From: Gammaproteobacteria bacterium
GTDB lineage: Bacteria; Pseudomonadota; Gammaproteobacteria; Pseudomonadales; Azotimanducaceae
Direction of reading: 5' to 3'
Length of the DNA: 64,000 bases
Assembly (NCBI GenBank): GCA_026705345.1
Contig: JAPPAV010000105.1
Location: 1 to 64,000, forward strand
The notes beneath the pieces were generated by a model that saw only the letters and a list, made by a program, of their open reading frames with translations, did no database searches and was not told where the DNA came from. The first letter of the stretch is position 1; each line of letters begins with the position of its first letter. The position numbers were made by a program, and so were the translations under genes. Positions 44,554-54,500 of this stretch are shown here, piece by piece.

Positions 44554-44687
44554 CAGTCCCCCCCTTCCTTGGGTTGTAGCCGGGCCCGCCATGCGGAGGA
44601 CAGCCAAACGCCGGCGAGATTCGCAAGCACCCCGATGGCGAACCCCCCGGCGGCGGCACCGAAATGGGACCAGAAGTGAACGCTCAC
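44553..44687 (-). CDS. Very small single-span membrane protein (44 aa)
   Basis: GTG 44687 overlaps the upstream stop as GTGA, and the stop overlaps the next ATG as TGATG. The peptide MSVHFWSHFGAAAGGFAIGV continues into LANLAGVWLSSAW and a charged tail: one membrane segment (about 10-32). Coupled overlaps on both sides support it as a real gene. It may be a holin-like or spanin-related small protein, or an inner-membrane partner of the lipoprotein upstream; size alone does not decide. Confidence 0.68.
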   Translation of the reverse strand: MSVHFWSHFGAAAGGFAIGVLANLAGVWLSSAWRARLQPKEGGD

Positions 44688-45598
44688 CGAACCACCTGCG
44701 TGCGATGGTCGCTCTTTCGCGCCTGCTGCTCAAACCATGCGCGATAATCGGCGGACGAGTCGTACAGCCGCTGAGCACGCGCGACAAGCAGGTGCCACCG
44801 CTCCGACGTGCGGTGCGCATCGTATTCGTCGCCGATCTCGGTCGTGAGACATGCGATCTCGTGCCTCGTCTCGGTGCTCATGTCCGGCCAGTCGATCTTC
44901 AGCACCGACTGCGTGGTGCCGCCCGTCTTCGGATCTCGGGACCGCACGATGTTCGGACTCGATTCGAGGACGAAGTAGATGCCGGTTCGGCAGAGTTCGG
45001 GATCGGGGGCGTCCGAGAGCGTCACGCCGAATGCGCCCGCCGTTTCGCGGTCGAACACCTGAATGGCGCCGTCACCCCAAACCAGTCCTTCGGGATCGTC
45101 GGGATTGTTGGACCCGATTGGCCCCCAATTGCCGTTGTCGAGAAACCACCATCCGGTGCGGCGCGTTCCGGTTTCGGCGCGCACGGACACCTCGGCCCGC
45201 CCTGGCGCCACGGCCTTCATGCCGACCGTGCGGTAGAACGTCGTGTCGGTTCCATAGGCGATTTCCGGCACGGAGTCGTTCCAGACCCGTATGACGGAAG
45301 GGTCGCTGGACCGCGGAACGATCGTGACGGCAGAATCCTCGCCGACCTGTGAAAGCCAGTCCTCTCCGTAGAGCTGAAGCTCGAAAAACACGGAGTCGCC
45401 CTCGGTGAGCCACGGGATGATGTACGGGCCGTCCTGCTGGCCGTAGTGCTCCCACCCGGGCGGCCAGTTGTCGAGATACGGTCCGGCCACATAGCCAGCC
45501 GGGAGGAACCCGTATTCGTCGGCGACGGTGACGGACTCGGCGGGCGGCTGGCCACAGGCCGTCATCACGGCGAAAAGAAGGCAGGTCAACAGTCTCAT
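44684..45598 (-). CDS. Predicted secreted lipoprotein, unknown function (304 aa)
   Basis: ATG 45598 gives MRLLTCLLFAVMTACGQPPA, a signal peptide with a lipobox-like MTAC and Cys15. The mature protein has Trp-rich loops and an Ig-like beta part (TFYRTVGMKAVAPGRAEVSV), followed by a helical C-terminus. Its style is that of lipoproteins from environmental Gram-negative bacteria. It heads the envelope block just after the TnpB relic. Role unknown; surface modification or exclusion are possibilities. Confidence 0.72.
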   Translation of the reverse strand: MRLLTCLLFAVMTACGQPPAESVTVADEYGFLPAGYVAGPYLDNWPPGWEHYGQQDGPYIIPWLTEGDSVFFELQLYGEDWLSQVGEDSAVTIVPRSSDPSVIRVWNDSVPEIAYGTDTTFYRTVGMKAVAPGRAEVSVRAETGTRRTGWWFLDNGNWGPIGSNNPDDPEGLVWGDGAIQVFDRETAGAFGVTLSDAPDPELCRTGIYFVLESSPNIVRSRDPKTGGTTQSVLKIDWPDMSTETRHEIACLTTEIGDEYDAHRTSERWHLLVARAQRLYDSSADYRAWFEQQARKSDHRTQVVR

Positions 45599-45638
45599 CG
45601 TTCTGGATTCTATACCTGTGAGTTGACAGTGTACGTTT

Positions 45639-46223
45639 CTACGCGCTCGCGGCCAACTTCAGCCGCTCGTCTGCCCGCTCCGCGCGTCCCGGGGAAGTCC
45701 CTCCCGGGGGAGAGCCTCGCGCCCTCCGGAGCACATTCACCGCTGCGTTCACGTCCCGGTCCATGACCAGGCCGCAACCCGTGCAGCGGTACGTTCTGAC
45801 GGAAAGTGCCATGTCCCGCCTCCGTCCGCAACCGCTGCACTCGCGGCTCGTGTGGTGCGGGGGAACCTTCACCAGCCGGCCACCGGCTCTCTGCTCTGCG
45901 GCAAGTCGAGCGGCAGCCCGTCTGCAATCCTTCCCCGACCGCGTCGCCTTCGCTGGTCCTCGCACCGAACAATACGTCCAAGTAGGTAACGCCGTGCCGC
46001 CTCTTCTCGGTCGTAGGGTTGCCGAGGCCATCTTGGGGGCTGGCGGATTGGCCGATTCGAGGGGCCGCGAGTTCCCTGAGGCGCAAGAGGAACTCGCCCT
46101 TGCCATTTGACCCTGCGGAAATCCTAGGAGAAGTCCTTGGTAAGCCTGCCGCCGGGGCTGCACCCGGAAGCCAAGGAGCAGCTGGCGGTCGTGAACCCCG
46201 ACAAAGACAGCAGGGCTTCCCAC
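45639..46223 (-). pseudogene. TnpB-family relic, C-terminal part only
   Basis: The last 85 codons preserve the end of a TnpB-type nuclease: [20 protein letters not shown] with a second CTGC pair (zinc ribbon), and [14 protein letters not shown] with the final RuvC aspartate. Upstream of this, the conserved RuvC-I and RuvC-II blocks cannot be found in this frame, and similarity seems to shift among frames, so the gene is decayed. It is a different lineage from the intact TnpB at 58774-59922, judging by the zinc-ribbon and C-terminal sequences. It lies between fibre and lipoprotein genes on the operon strand. Confidence 0.7.
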
Positions 46224-46528
46224 CCGGCACCAGCGAGCAAGGCGTCCCTCAAGTGTCCCGCCCTGGGCGAACCGCAGGGTTCGACCCGGAGTCGCTGGAC
46301 TTCCGTTGCCCCTTCATTGATTCGAGATGCATCAAGCGCAGCGCGTCGCTAGGCAGCGAGCCGTATCCCGTTTGCTCGATCCGCCGAAACGTTGGGGGTG
46401 AGCCGAAGCAAATCTGCGTTTGTCCCAAGCGTTTCTACTCCGTTGATTTCCTAACCGACGTGGTTCAGCACTGCTGGCCGGGCGACCCGCCCGTTAATCC
46501 CCAGATCGCCCGTGAAGTCAAGATGGCC
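46224..46528. other. Gene-free stretch next to the TnpB relic
   Basis: About 305 bp with no supported gene on either strand. It probably holds degraded upstream sequence of the TnpB element. No terminal repeat or hairpin that would mark an element end could be picked out by eye. Confidence 0.5.
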
Positions 46529-48559
46529 TCACGAAGCATCCTTATCGACCGTCTCGACACTGAAGTCAACCTCCGCCACCAACAGGCTGTTGGGGATGTA
46601 CGGAATCGGGAGCCCGGACTGGCCGGAGACCAATACCTGATTCGGGTGACTTCCCTCGGGATTCACGCTGATCCCATGGATTTCAACATCGAAGAACTCC
46701 GTGACCTTCATGTTCGCCGCCAGAAACGAACTGTCGTCCCCCAGCGTCAGCGTGTAGCGGTTCTTCGAAACCCTGTTGAGCCGGACACGGGTCTTTCCGT
46801 TCCACACATCGGAGCGGTGCCCGGTGTTTTCGAACATCCGTAGCTGTCCGATAAAACTGGCCAGATCAAGGTCCCAATCCGGGAAGTTGAACACAAGCTG
46901 GAGGTCGTCGTCCTGATGCTCCGACAGGATCGACTGGGAGTAGTTTATGTTCGGAACCCTGAGCGTGTGCGTGAAGTACCGGTCGTTGAGTTGCCTGCTG
47001 TTTTCTTCCGTGTGTGTGTAGAAGAGCCGGTGGCCCGACCCGATGTATACTCGGAGGTCGCTGGGGGCCGTGTCGGTGCCGTCGGTCGTCGGAACGATTC
47101 CGTTCTCCTTGGGGGGATCCGAAGAGTCGAACATGTACCGGTAGTAGTAGTTGGCCGGAAAGCTGACGCCGGAGACATGGCGCTGGAGGTAGATCTTTCC
47201 GGTAAGGGTGCTCCCGATCCGCAGGCCCTCCAGACCGAAGCTCGCCACATCCGTCCAATGCGAAACAGCGGCATCTCCATCGCGGACGAAGTTCTCGCCG
47301 TCGGCTCCGATCAACAGCTTTCCGGTGTGCCGCATGTCCGCCATGACCTCGATGGCCTGGACCGGGCTGTAATCCGGAGGCGGCGCGGAGGCTGCGATCC
47401 CGAAGTTGTGTTTCCCGATCCAGCCCGTGACCTCGACGCCGTCCGGAATGGTGTCGAGCAGCGTTTTCATGGTGGCCTCGAAGTCGGCGACCGGATAGTT
47501 GTCGATCTCAACCCGGATGCGGGATCCCGAGGTCACTCCAGCGAACGAGAGAGTCGCATTGGCCAGCAGGCTGCGAACCTTCAGCGTCGTTCCGTTGTGC
47601 GCCCCGGCAACGAACGAGACTGTTGTGGGATCCGTATATCCGAGAGAACCCCAGATCTCCAGCTGGCTGCCGCTGCCGAGGATCACGTTCCCGGTGCTGC
47701 GGCGGCACAGCATGTTGGTCTTGCGGGTCAGGTCAATGCTTTCCCATACCGATGCCCGCGCGTCGACCACAAGGTTCGCAACGTTTCCTTCCGTATCGTT
47801 GTTGACCATGTCCGCGAAGGACGCGGCCTCCAGCGTGAAGATCGTACGGTGGTCGGTCGCGGGCATGAACGCCTTGGCCAACTCCAGTGCCTTGCCGGTG
47901 GACTGCACCGCCTTCGCGAGCGTCCTGCCGTCCTTGGTGTCGTCTCCCGCCGATGCGACGAAGATCACGTTGAACGCGTCCGGCTGCACCGGGATATGGG
48001 CGAGCCGGGAGAACGAGAGTTTCACGTCGGTAAACGAGCACGTCAGGCCATGCCGGTTGACCAGAACGTTGATCTCGGTGTCTTCCTTCGGGTGCCAGTA
48101 GCCAACTGCGGTGAACGGCTTCTGGACACTCTTCGTGTCGTGGAAGGGCACCTCCGACAGGACGGCGATCACGCTGTCATCGGAAGCGTCGCGAATCTCC
48201 AACTCGAAGACGCCAACCGCATTGCCGCCCACGTCACCCTCGGCGGTGAGCAGATATAGGCCGGTTGCGACGGTGAAGTCGTGGTTGCTCGGACCGGTGA
48301 GCAACTCTGCCGCGCCGTCGCCGTGCTCGACCTTGATCGGGTTGCTCTGAATCGGGTCCAGCTCAATGTCCGTGTCGGTTGCCGTGAGGTCTTGGAACGT
48401 GATGCTCTCCGTGCGGACGCCCACCAGTCCAGGTTCTTCGTCATGGCCGAGATCGGCCGGCAACTGGCTACGGTCCATGACTCCGTCGATGGCGTCCGCG
48501 TCGACCAGCTTTCGGTCGCGCCGCGTGGAGCCGAGCTTATCGGGAAAATCAATGGACAT
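46529..48559 (-). CDS. Tail spike or fibre with beta-helix-like core (676 aa)
   Basis: A charged N-terminal adaptor (MSIDFPDKLGSTRRDRKLVD) is followed by a beta domain and then, from about residue 215, VASAGDDTKDGRTLAKAVQS and RTIFTLEAASFADMV. This pattern (Gly-Asp-Asp, Asp-Gly-Arg-Thr, Lys-Ala) marks right-handed beta-helix spike proteins that bind or cut surface sugars. Short beta strands continue to residue 350, followed by a C-terminal globular part. No catalytic residues can be assigned. The gene starts one base after the stop of the giant upstream gene. Confidence 0.72.
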   Translation of the reverse strand: MSIDFPDKLGSTRRDRKLVDADAIDGVMDRSQLPADLGHDEEPGLVGVRTESITFQDLTATDTDIELDPIQSNPIKVEHGDGAAELLTGPSNHDFTVATGLYLLTAEGDVGGNAVGVFELEIRDASDDSVIAVLSEVPFHDTKSVQKPFTAVGYWHPKEDTEINVLVNRHGLTCSFTDVKLSFSRLAHIPVQPDAFNVIFVASAGDDTKDGRTLAKAVQSTGKALELAKAFMPATDHRTIFTLEAASFADMVNNDTEGNVANLVVDARASVWESIDLTRKTNMLCRRSTGNVILGSGSQLEIWGSLGYTDPTTVSFVAGAHNGTTLKVRSLLANATLSFAGVTSGSRIRVEIDNYPVADFEATMKTLLDTIPDGVEVTGWIGKHNFGIAASAPPPDYSPVQAIEVMADMRHTGKLLIGADGENFVRDGDAAVSHWTDVASFGLEGLRIGSTLTGKIYLQRHVSGVSFPANYYYRYMFDSSDPPKENGIVPTTDGTDTAPSDLRVYIGSGHRLFYTHTEENSRQLNDRYFTHTLRVPNINYSQSILSEHQDDDLQLVFNFPDWDLDLASFIGQLRMFENTGHRSDVWNGKTRVRLNRVSKNRYTLTLGDDSSFLAANMKVTEFFDVEIHGISVNPEGSHPNQVLVSGQSGLPIPYIPNSLLVAEVDFSVETVDKDAS

Positions 48560-48560
48560 G

Positions 48561-51500
48561 TCAGTCTCTCCACTCCAATGTCAGGGTACGATCGCCGGTT
48601 CCGAGAATCGCGGGGTTCTGTTCGGCGTTCGAGGCGTAGACGATGTGTCCGGCAAACAGGCCGTCCTCGAGCCGGACGAATCCGCCGAGAATGTCGTGGG
48701 TGTTACCGTCGAGATACGCTGCATCGGGCGGCCCGAGACTGTCCGGCACGGCGAACCACAGCCATCCATCGCCGTCTGACGGTTCGGCCGGAATGGGAAG
48801 AACGTTGGTCGATTCCTGCTCGCCACCGACGATCTCCAACTCGGTCGGTGTCTGCTGCGCGGCCCATCCGATGTACCGCTGGGGCGTCGTGGTGGCGGCC
48901 GCAGCAGTGATCCGGAAGTCGTGGTAGGCGACCGGCGTCTGCGCGTCGGTCGTCGAGTAGACCTCGAGCCTGAGCGTGTAGGTGTCGCCCTCGTTCGGCA
49001 GGCCGGTGGACAGGTCGTCCGGTATCTGGAAACTGCCTTGACCGTGCGAGAAGTCGGAAATCGTCGCCAGCTCGAGGACGCCGATCCCGTCTGCCGGCTT
49101 CGTGGCGCCCCCAAACCCGACGATGCGGGCCGAACCCACGTGATCCGCCTGCGAGATCGACACGTCGTAGGTGTACGACCGGCCCGCCAGCGTACCCACC
49201 GGGACGCTCTGCTCGCCGGTGATGTCGTATTGGAGGATCGTGGGCTTGGTGCCGCCTGGATCCGTGCCGGTGTTGTCTCCGCCCTCTCCGGCTTGGCCGC
49301 TTGGCAGGGTGCCGCCATCGAACCGGTAGATGTGCAGTTCCAGATTGCGGACAGCCCATTCGCCGACCTCGGGATGGAAATCGAGCGTAAACTCCGTGTC
49401 CTCGACGACATTGAACGCGACCGTGCGATCGGCGTGGACCCATGTATCGCCCTTGCGTTCGGTAATCGAAATTATCTGCAGGCTGCTCCCGCCGGAATGA
49501 ATGCGGATGTCGGCCGTGCGGTTGGCGCCGTCCGTGTTCACGTCGGCGTCGATTTTCAGCGCGTAGACGCCGCGCTTGAGGGTGACGGCGTTGCCGTTCA
49601 GCCCCTCCAGTAGTTCGGGGTCGCCGGATCCGTACTCGACCACCACGGGATCTGCCGCCAGCGGTTGGAGCGTGGTCATCGCCGACAATCTGGCCGAAGG
49701 CGAGCCCGCCGCCTGGTAGGAGATCTTCTCGACGCGCGCTCCGGACGACGCCTCTCGGTACGCTCCGAGTTGGTACATCGTCAGCGTCGGCGGGCCAGGG
49801 AAACTCAAGTGTGTGAGGTTCGCCGAGATCCGCGTGGGATTGGCAGATTGCTGTTCCGGTTGGTAGGCAATGAGGTGGAGCTTGATGGTGAGTGTTGCCC
49901 CATCAAGATCTGCCTCGGTGATGACAATCGGAGGGCCGAATCCAGGCGAAACCTCTCCGAGAGGCACGGTAAGTCGACGGTTGTACTGCGTGAAGGGGAC
50001 GAATCCCAGTCTCGCCGCTGAGATTTGAAGATTGTACGGCTCGAACTGCCGAATAACCTTGTCGTTGCCGAAATCCCAGTTGTACTCGAGCGAAACATTC
50101 AAGCGCATGTCGGTGTCGACACCAACCTCCATGCCGGCCGACCACTCAATCACCAGATCCTCGTACGGTGCCACGGGACCGGCTATGTAGACGGCGTCAA
50201 GCAAGGTCGAGATGTGGTGGTCACCACTATCTGACAGCGCTATCGTGCTCTGGTCAGCCAAAGTAGGCAACGTGAGGTCCGGCCGCACATAAAACGCGTA
50301 CGGCGAACCACCCGGAGACGCGGCGCCGGCGGTCTCCGTTCCGACCGAAGAAATCGAGGCGGTGGCTGCCGGATTGCTTTCGGGCGATACGAACGCCTGG
50401 GCGTCCCCGATGCCCGTCAGGTACACGATGACGGGACCGGCCTCCTCCACGATCGCGACTTCGTCGAGGTCGAGTTCCCAAGCGTGCGTCACCGTGTCGG
50501 TGCCAACTGCGATTTCGATTTCCTGCGATATCGGCTTCCGGTCGGAGTCGGTCACGAACATCCGGAATGTCCCGCCTTGCGGCCGGGTGAACGTCACCTT
50601 GCCCGCGAGTTTGACGATCCCGCCTTGGCGGACGACCCGACGCAAGCCTGCGGGCAGGGTCGTCGCCCAGCCCCGCCATGTGCCGGCCTCGATGATCGTC
50701 GACGTACCCTCAATGCCGCCGATCGCGGCCACGGCGGCCGGGTCGGCGTCTTCCGGCGCGCTTCTGGTCGCGCCCGTGAACGCGAACAAACGCTTCGTCT
50801 CGTAGAAGAACTCCTTCGGCCGCCAGTCGACGGCACCATCCCGATCAGTGCTCAGGTCGCGGAACGACGAGTCGCCGGGGAGATCGGGCAGGCTGGCCTC
50901 GGCACTGATGATCAGCGTGTCCGCGTCGTCGTCATGCGCGATCGTGATGTTCGATCCCTCGCGAAGGAACTGTGCCACCGCGTCCAAAACGTTTTCGGTC
51001 GTCAGGCTGGATGTGCCCGCCCCGATCCGGGCGCGCATGGCCGACTTTTGGTCCGCGTCATCCGCGACCAGTTTTCCAGGCGTGATCGAGTCGTCGGGAA
51101 TCTGCAGGCCGATCACGAGCCTGTCGCTGTCGTCGTCGTGCGTGACGATCACCCCGGATCCGGCGGCCGCTCGAATGAACGCCGCCACGGTGTCGCGCAC
51201 CTGTTCCGCCGTCAGTCCGGTATCCTGCGGCACGGTCAGTTCGAATGAGGTGGCCTGCTCGGTCGCGCCGATACCGTTGACATTCTGGATGGCGCCCGAC
51301 GCGTTCCAGATCCTGTAGCCCTCGGGCACGTTCGACCAGTTGTCGGTGTCGTCGGTCCAGTCTTCACCGTTTCGGTAGAGCGTGCCCTGCTCGGTGGAGA
51401 CGCCGTACGGGTAGCGGAAGTGGTTCGCGTCCAGATGCTCCTCGAGCGCGACGAGCAGGACGTAGGTGCCTTCGGTGATCGGAATGATCGCCTGGTTCTC

Positions 51501-54500
51501 GTACCACTGGTGGTCGCTGTGGCTGTAGTCCTTGTTCGCGGCCTCGCCGTCCGTATTGGCTTGGCTCGCGGCGAAGCGCACCGCAAGCCGGTCGCGTACC
51601 GAGGTCCATCCGGTGACGGTGAGCGGCAGGGCCGCAAGGCGCCGGTCGTGATCGTCAAGCCGGCTGCGCAGAATGTGCTCGCGGGTCAGTTGCCGCCAAT
51701 TGGGTGCGAGTTCCCACGGGGGCCAACCCACGGGCACGTCGCGCAGCGCGAGGAACAGATCCTCGGGATGCTGGAGCACGTCCTCATGCAGCGTCACGAG
51801 ATCATTCTGTTCGTACGCCGAGTCCGAGGACCAGACGCCCTTGAATCGCATTCGGTCGGTGGCGGTGACGTTTTCGGGACCGGTACTGAAGTCCATGGCG
51901 TCAGCCAGTGCGACGAAGCCGCCCTCGCCCAGGTACGGATCGTCGGGAATGGCGGGCTTGGGCGGGTCTCCGCCAATCCAGTCGACGAGCTTCATCACCC
52001 GCCGGCCATCCTCCGTGTCTTCGAACCCCACCTCCGGCGACCAGCCATGCTTTCCGATTCCCGGGATGCCCCGGAGACCCTGCGGGCCGCGGACGTTGAT
52101 TGCCCGGTCGATCGCGGTGTAGCCGGTAGAGCCGAGATACGCTGCGTCGGCGTCGGGAATGGCGGGCTTCTGGCCCGTGCCGCCCGTCCAGTTGACCAGC
52201 TTCTGAACCGCAATCGCGTCGCTCACATGTTCGAGCGCGTAGACCGGTGACCACCCACGTTTACCCTGCCGCGTCAACTCGACCGCTACACTCCAGTCGG
52301 AACTGTCGTCGGCCGGCTTCGAAGCTCCGGATGCGAACCGAATGTACCGGTCGCCGTCCGCCGCGTCGTCCATCCACGCCGTGCCGTCGGCGGAAAACTG
52401 CGTGAACACGCTGGCACCGTCGGCGCCCATGAACCGGACCGCGCCGCTGAACGTGTCCGGCCCGGTCCGGAAGCGGAGGTACGCCGAACCTGCCGCGGGC
52501 ACCGGGCTCCACGATCCGTCCGTACCGTCCGCCGAGAACTGCGGGATCGGCGTGAACCCTGGAGCGCCGGCGACGCCTTCGAGCCGGTACAGCGTGAGCG
52601 GCGTCGGATCGATGTTGGCGTCGTCGATGGCGGCGTAGATGCTACGGCCGTTGTGGCCGATGTAGAGATCGGCGCCGGACGACACGGGCAGTTGGAGCAG
52701 CTTGCCGTCGTTGTGCTTGGCCGAGGTGTCGCCACTCAAGTCGATGTCGGCAAGCGTCGTCAGCTTTGAGGCGGGGAAGATGAACGCGGCGTCCATCGCC
52801 ACCTCGCCGACCGTGATCATCCACACCTCGCCGAGCCGCACGCTGTCCGGATAGTCGAACGTGGTGTCGACGACGGTGCCGGCGGCGGTGAAGGTGAGGT
52901 TTCCGCCAGCGAGTTGCTTCGCGAGCAGGGGACCGGCCTCGAGACTTCCGCTGGCGCCCGGAATCTCGATGACCTTCTTATCGGGGTCGTTCGGGTCGTT
53001 CTGAACCGTGACGCCGGCGCCGACCAGATTCAGTACGCGGGCATTGCCGGCAAGCTCCGACCCTTCGTCCTCGACGGTGACCGACCCGCCCTCGCCGATG
53101 TCGAGTTCCTTGTTCGGGTCGTCGGCCGTGACTCCCGGGTTGCTCGCGGGATGCAGAATCGCCTTGACGGCATCGTAGAGGTTGCTCTTGGTCGGCAGAA
53201 ATACGCCATCGCCGCCGCCTTGGAACATGGAGCGCGTGAACGGCGGGGACTCGGGCAGTTTTGTCAGGTCGGTCCCATAGACCACGACGACGTTGACAAT
53301 CCCCTGGAGAGCCAACGCGTCGGCAATGTCCTGTAGCGTGTCGGCGCCCGCGTGGTAGCGCACCTCGACGTTCGGTCCGTGCGCCTGGTCATCGGGCCTG
53401 ACCAACGCCTCGAGCGGCGTTTCCTCGACGCCGTTCGCACCGCCCGTCGGCTTGAACGGATTGGAAATGGCGGACCGGTCTATCAGCGCCGTCTCATCCG
53501 ACGCCACCCTGTTCGCTGCGGGGAATGGCTGATCGCCGTCCTCAGCAGGATAGGTGGCGGGTGTCGGCAAGTCGCTGAACGGCCGGTCGTCCTGAACGAC
53601 AATGCGAATGCCGTCGGCCGCCAGCGTCAGCGACATATCGACGGTTGGCTGGCCCGCGACACCACCCGTCACGTCGACGCTCTTCGTCAGAAACAGATCC
53701 GTTCCCTGCGCGTTCGCGTCCACGGAGGCGGTCACCCATTGGCTGTACGTCATGTCGCCGTTGATGAAGTCGACGACATCTTGAATCGTCGTCACGCCCT
53801 TGAGCGTGCCACCTACCGAAAACGAGATAAAACTCGGAAAGTCGATGGGGTCTCCCTTCCCCTTGTTCAGCAGGTCGCCACCGCCCACTCCGTTCGCGAA
53901 GTTGTAGGAGGCATAGTCGCCGTCGTCGGCGGGCAGCGTGATCGTATCAACACCAATGTCGTCACCGAGATAATAGAGCCCGTTAGCCAATTCCGGATCT
54001 GGATTTTCAGGCACCTCGAAAGCGGGCAGCGCCTCGATCGCCGCCTTTACTTGGGCCATCGTATCGGTCGGCAGCGCGTAGATGGCAAGTATGCCGGTGC
54101 CCGCGTCCCACTCGGCGCGAAGAGGGATACGCTTCGCCGTCGCGCCACCGGCAAGCGTGCGGGACCGGGACGCGAAGCCGCTGCCGCCGGTAGTTGTCTG
54201 TGACCCGACACCGCGCGGGCTGGCTTGGATCAATTGGACGTTGTTGCGGCGCGCGGCGTTGATCGCGTTTGCGATCTGCGTCATGGAGGTATTGCCGTTG
54301 ACGCCGATCGTCATGGCCGTGTCGCTGGTGTAAGCGACGCTTGGGTTGCCTGCGGTCGCATTCGTGGTATCACGCGTGAGCGTCACGGTGAAGCCGTTGC
54401 CCGAGGGGCCGGTCTCGTGGTATACCAGATTGATCTTGAAGTTGTCCGACCCGGAACCATCGGTGAATCCAACATCAATGACTGCCGACGCCGCGACAGG

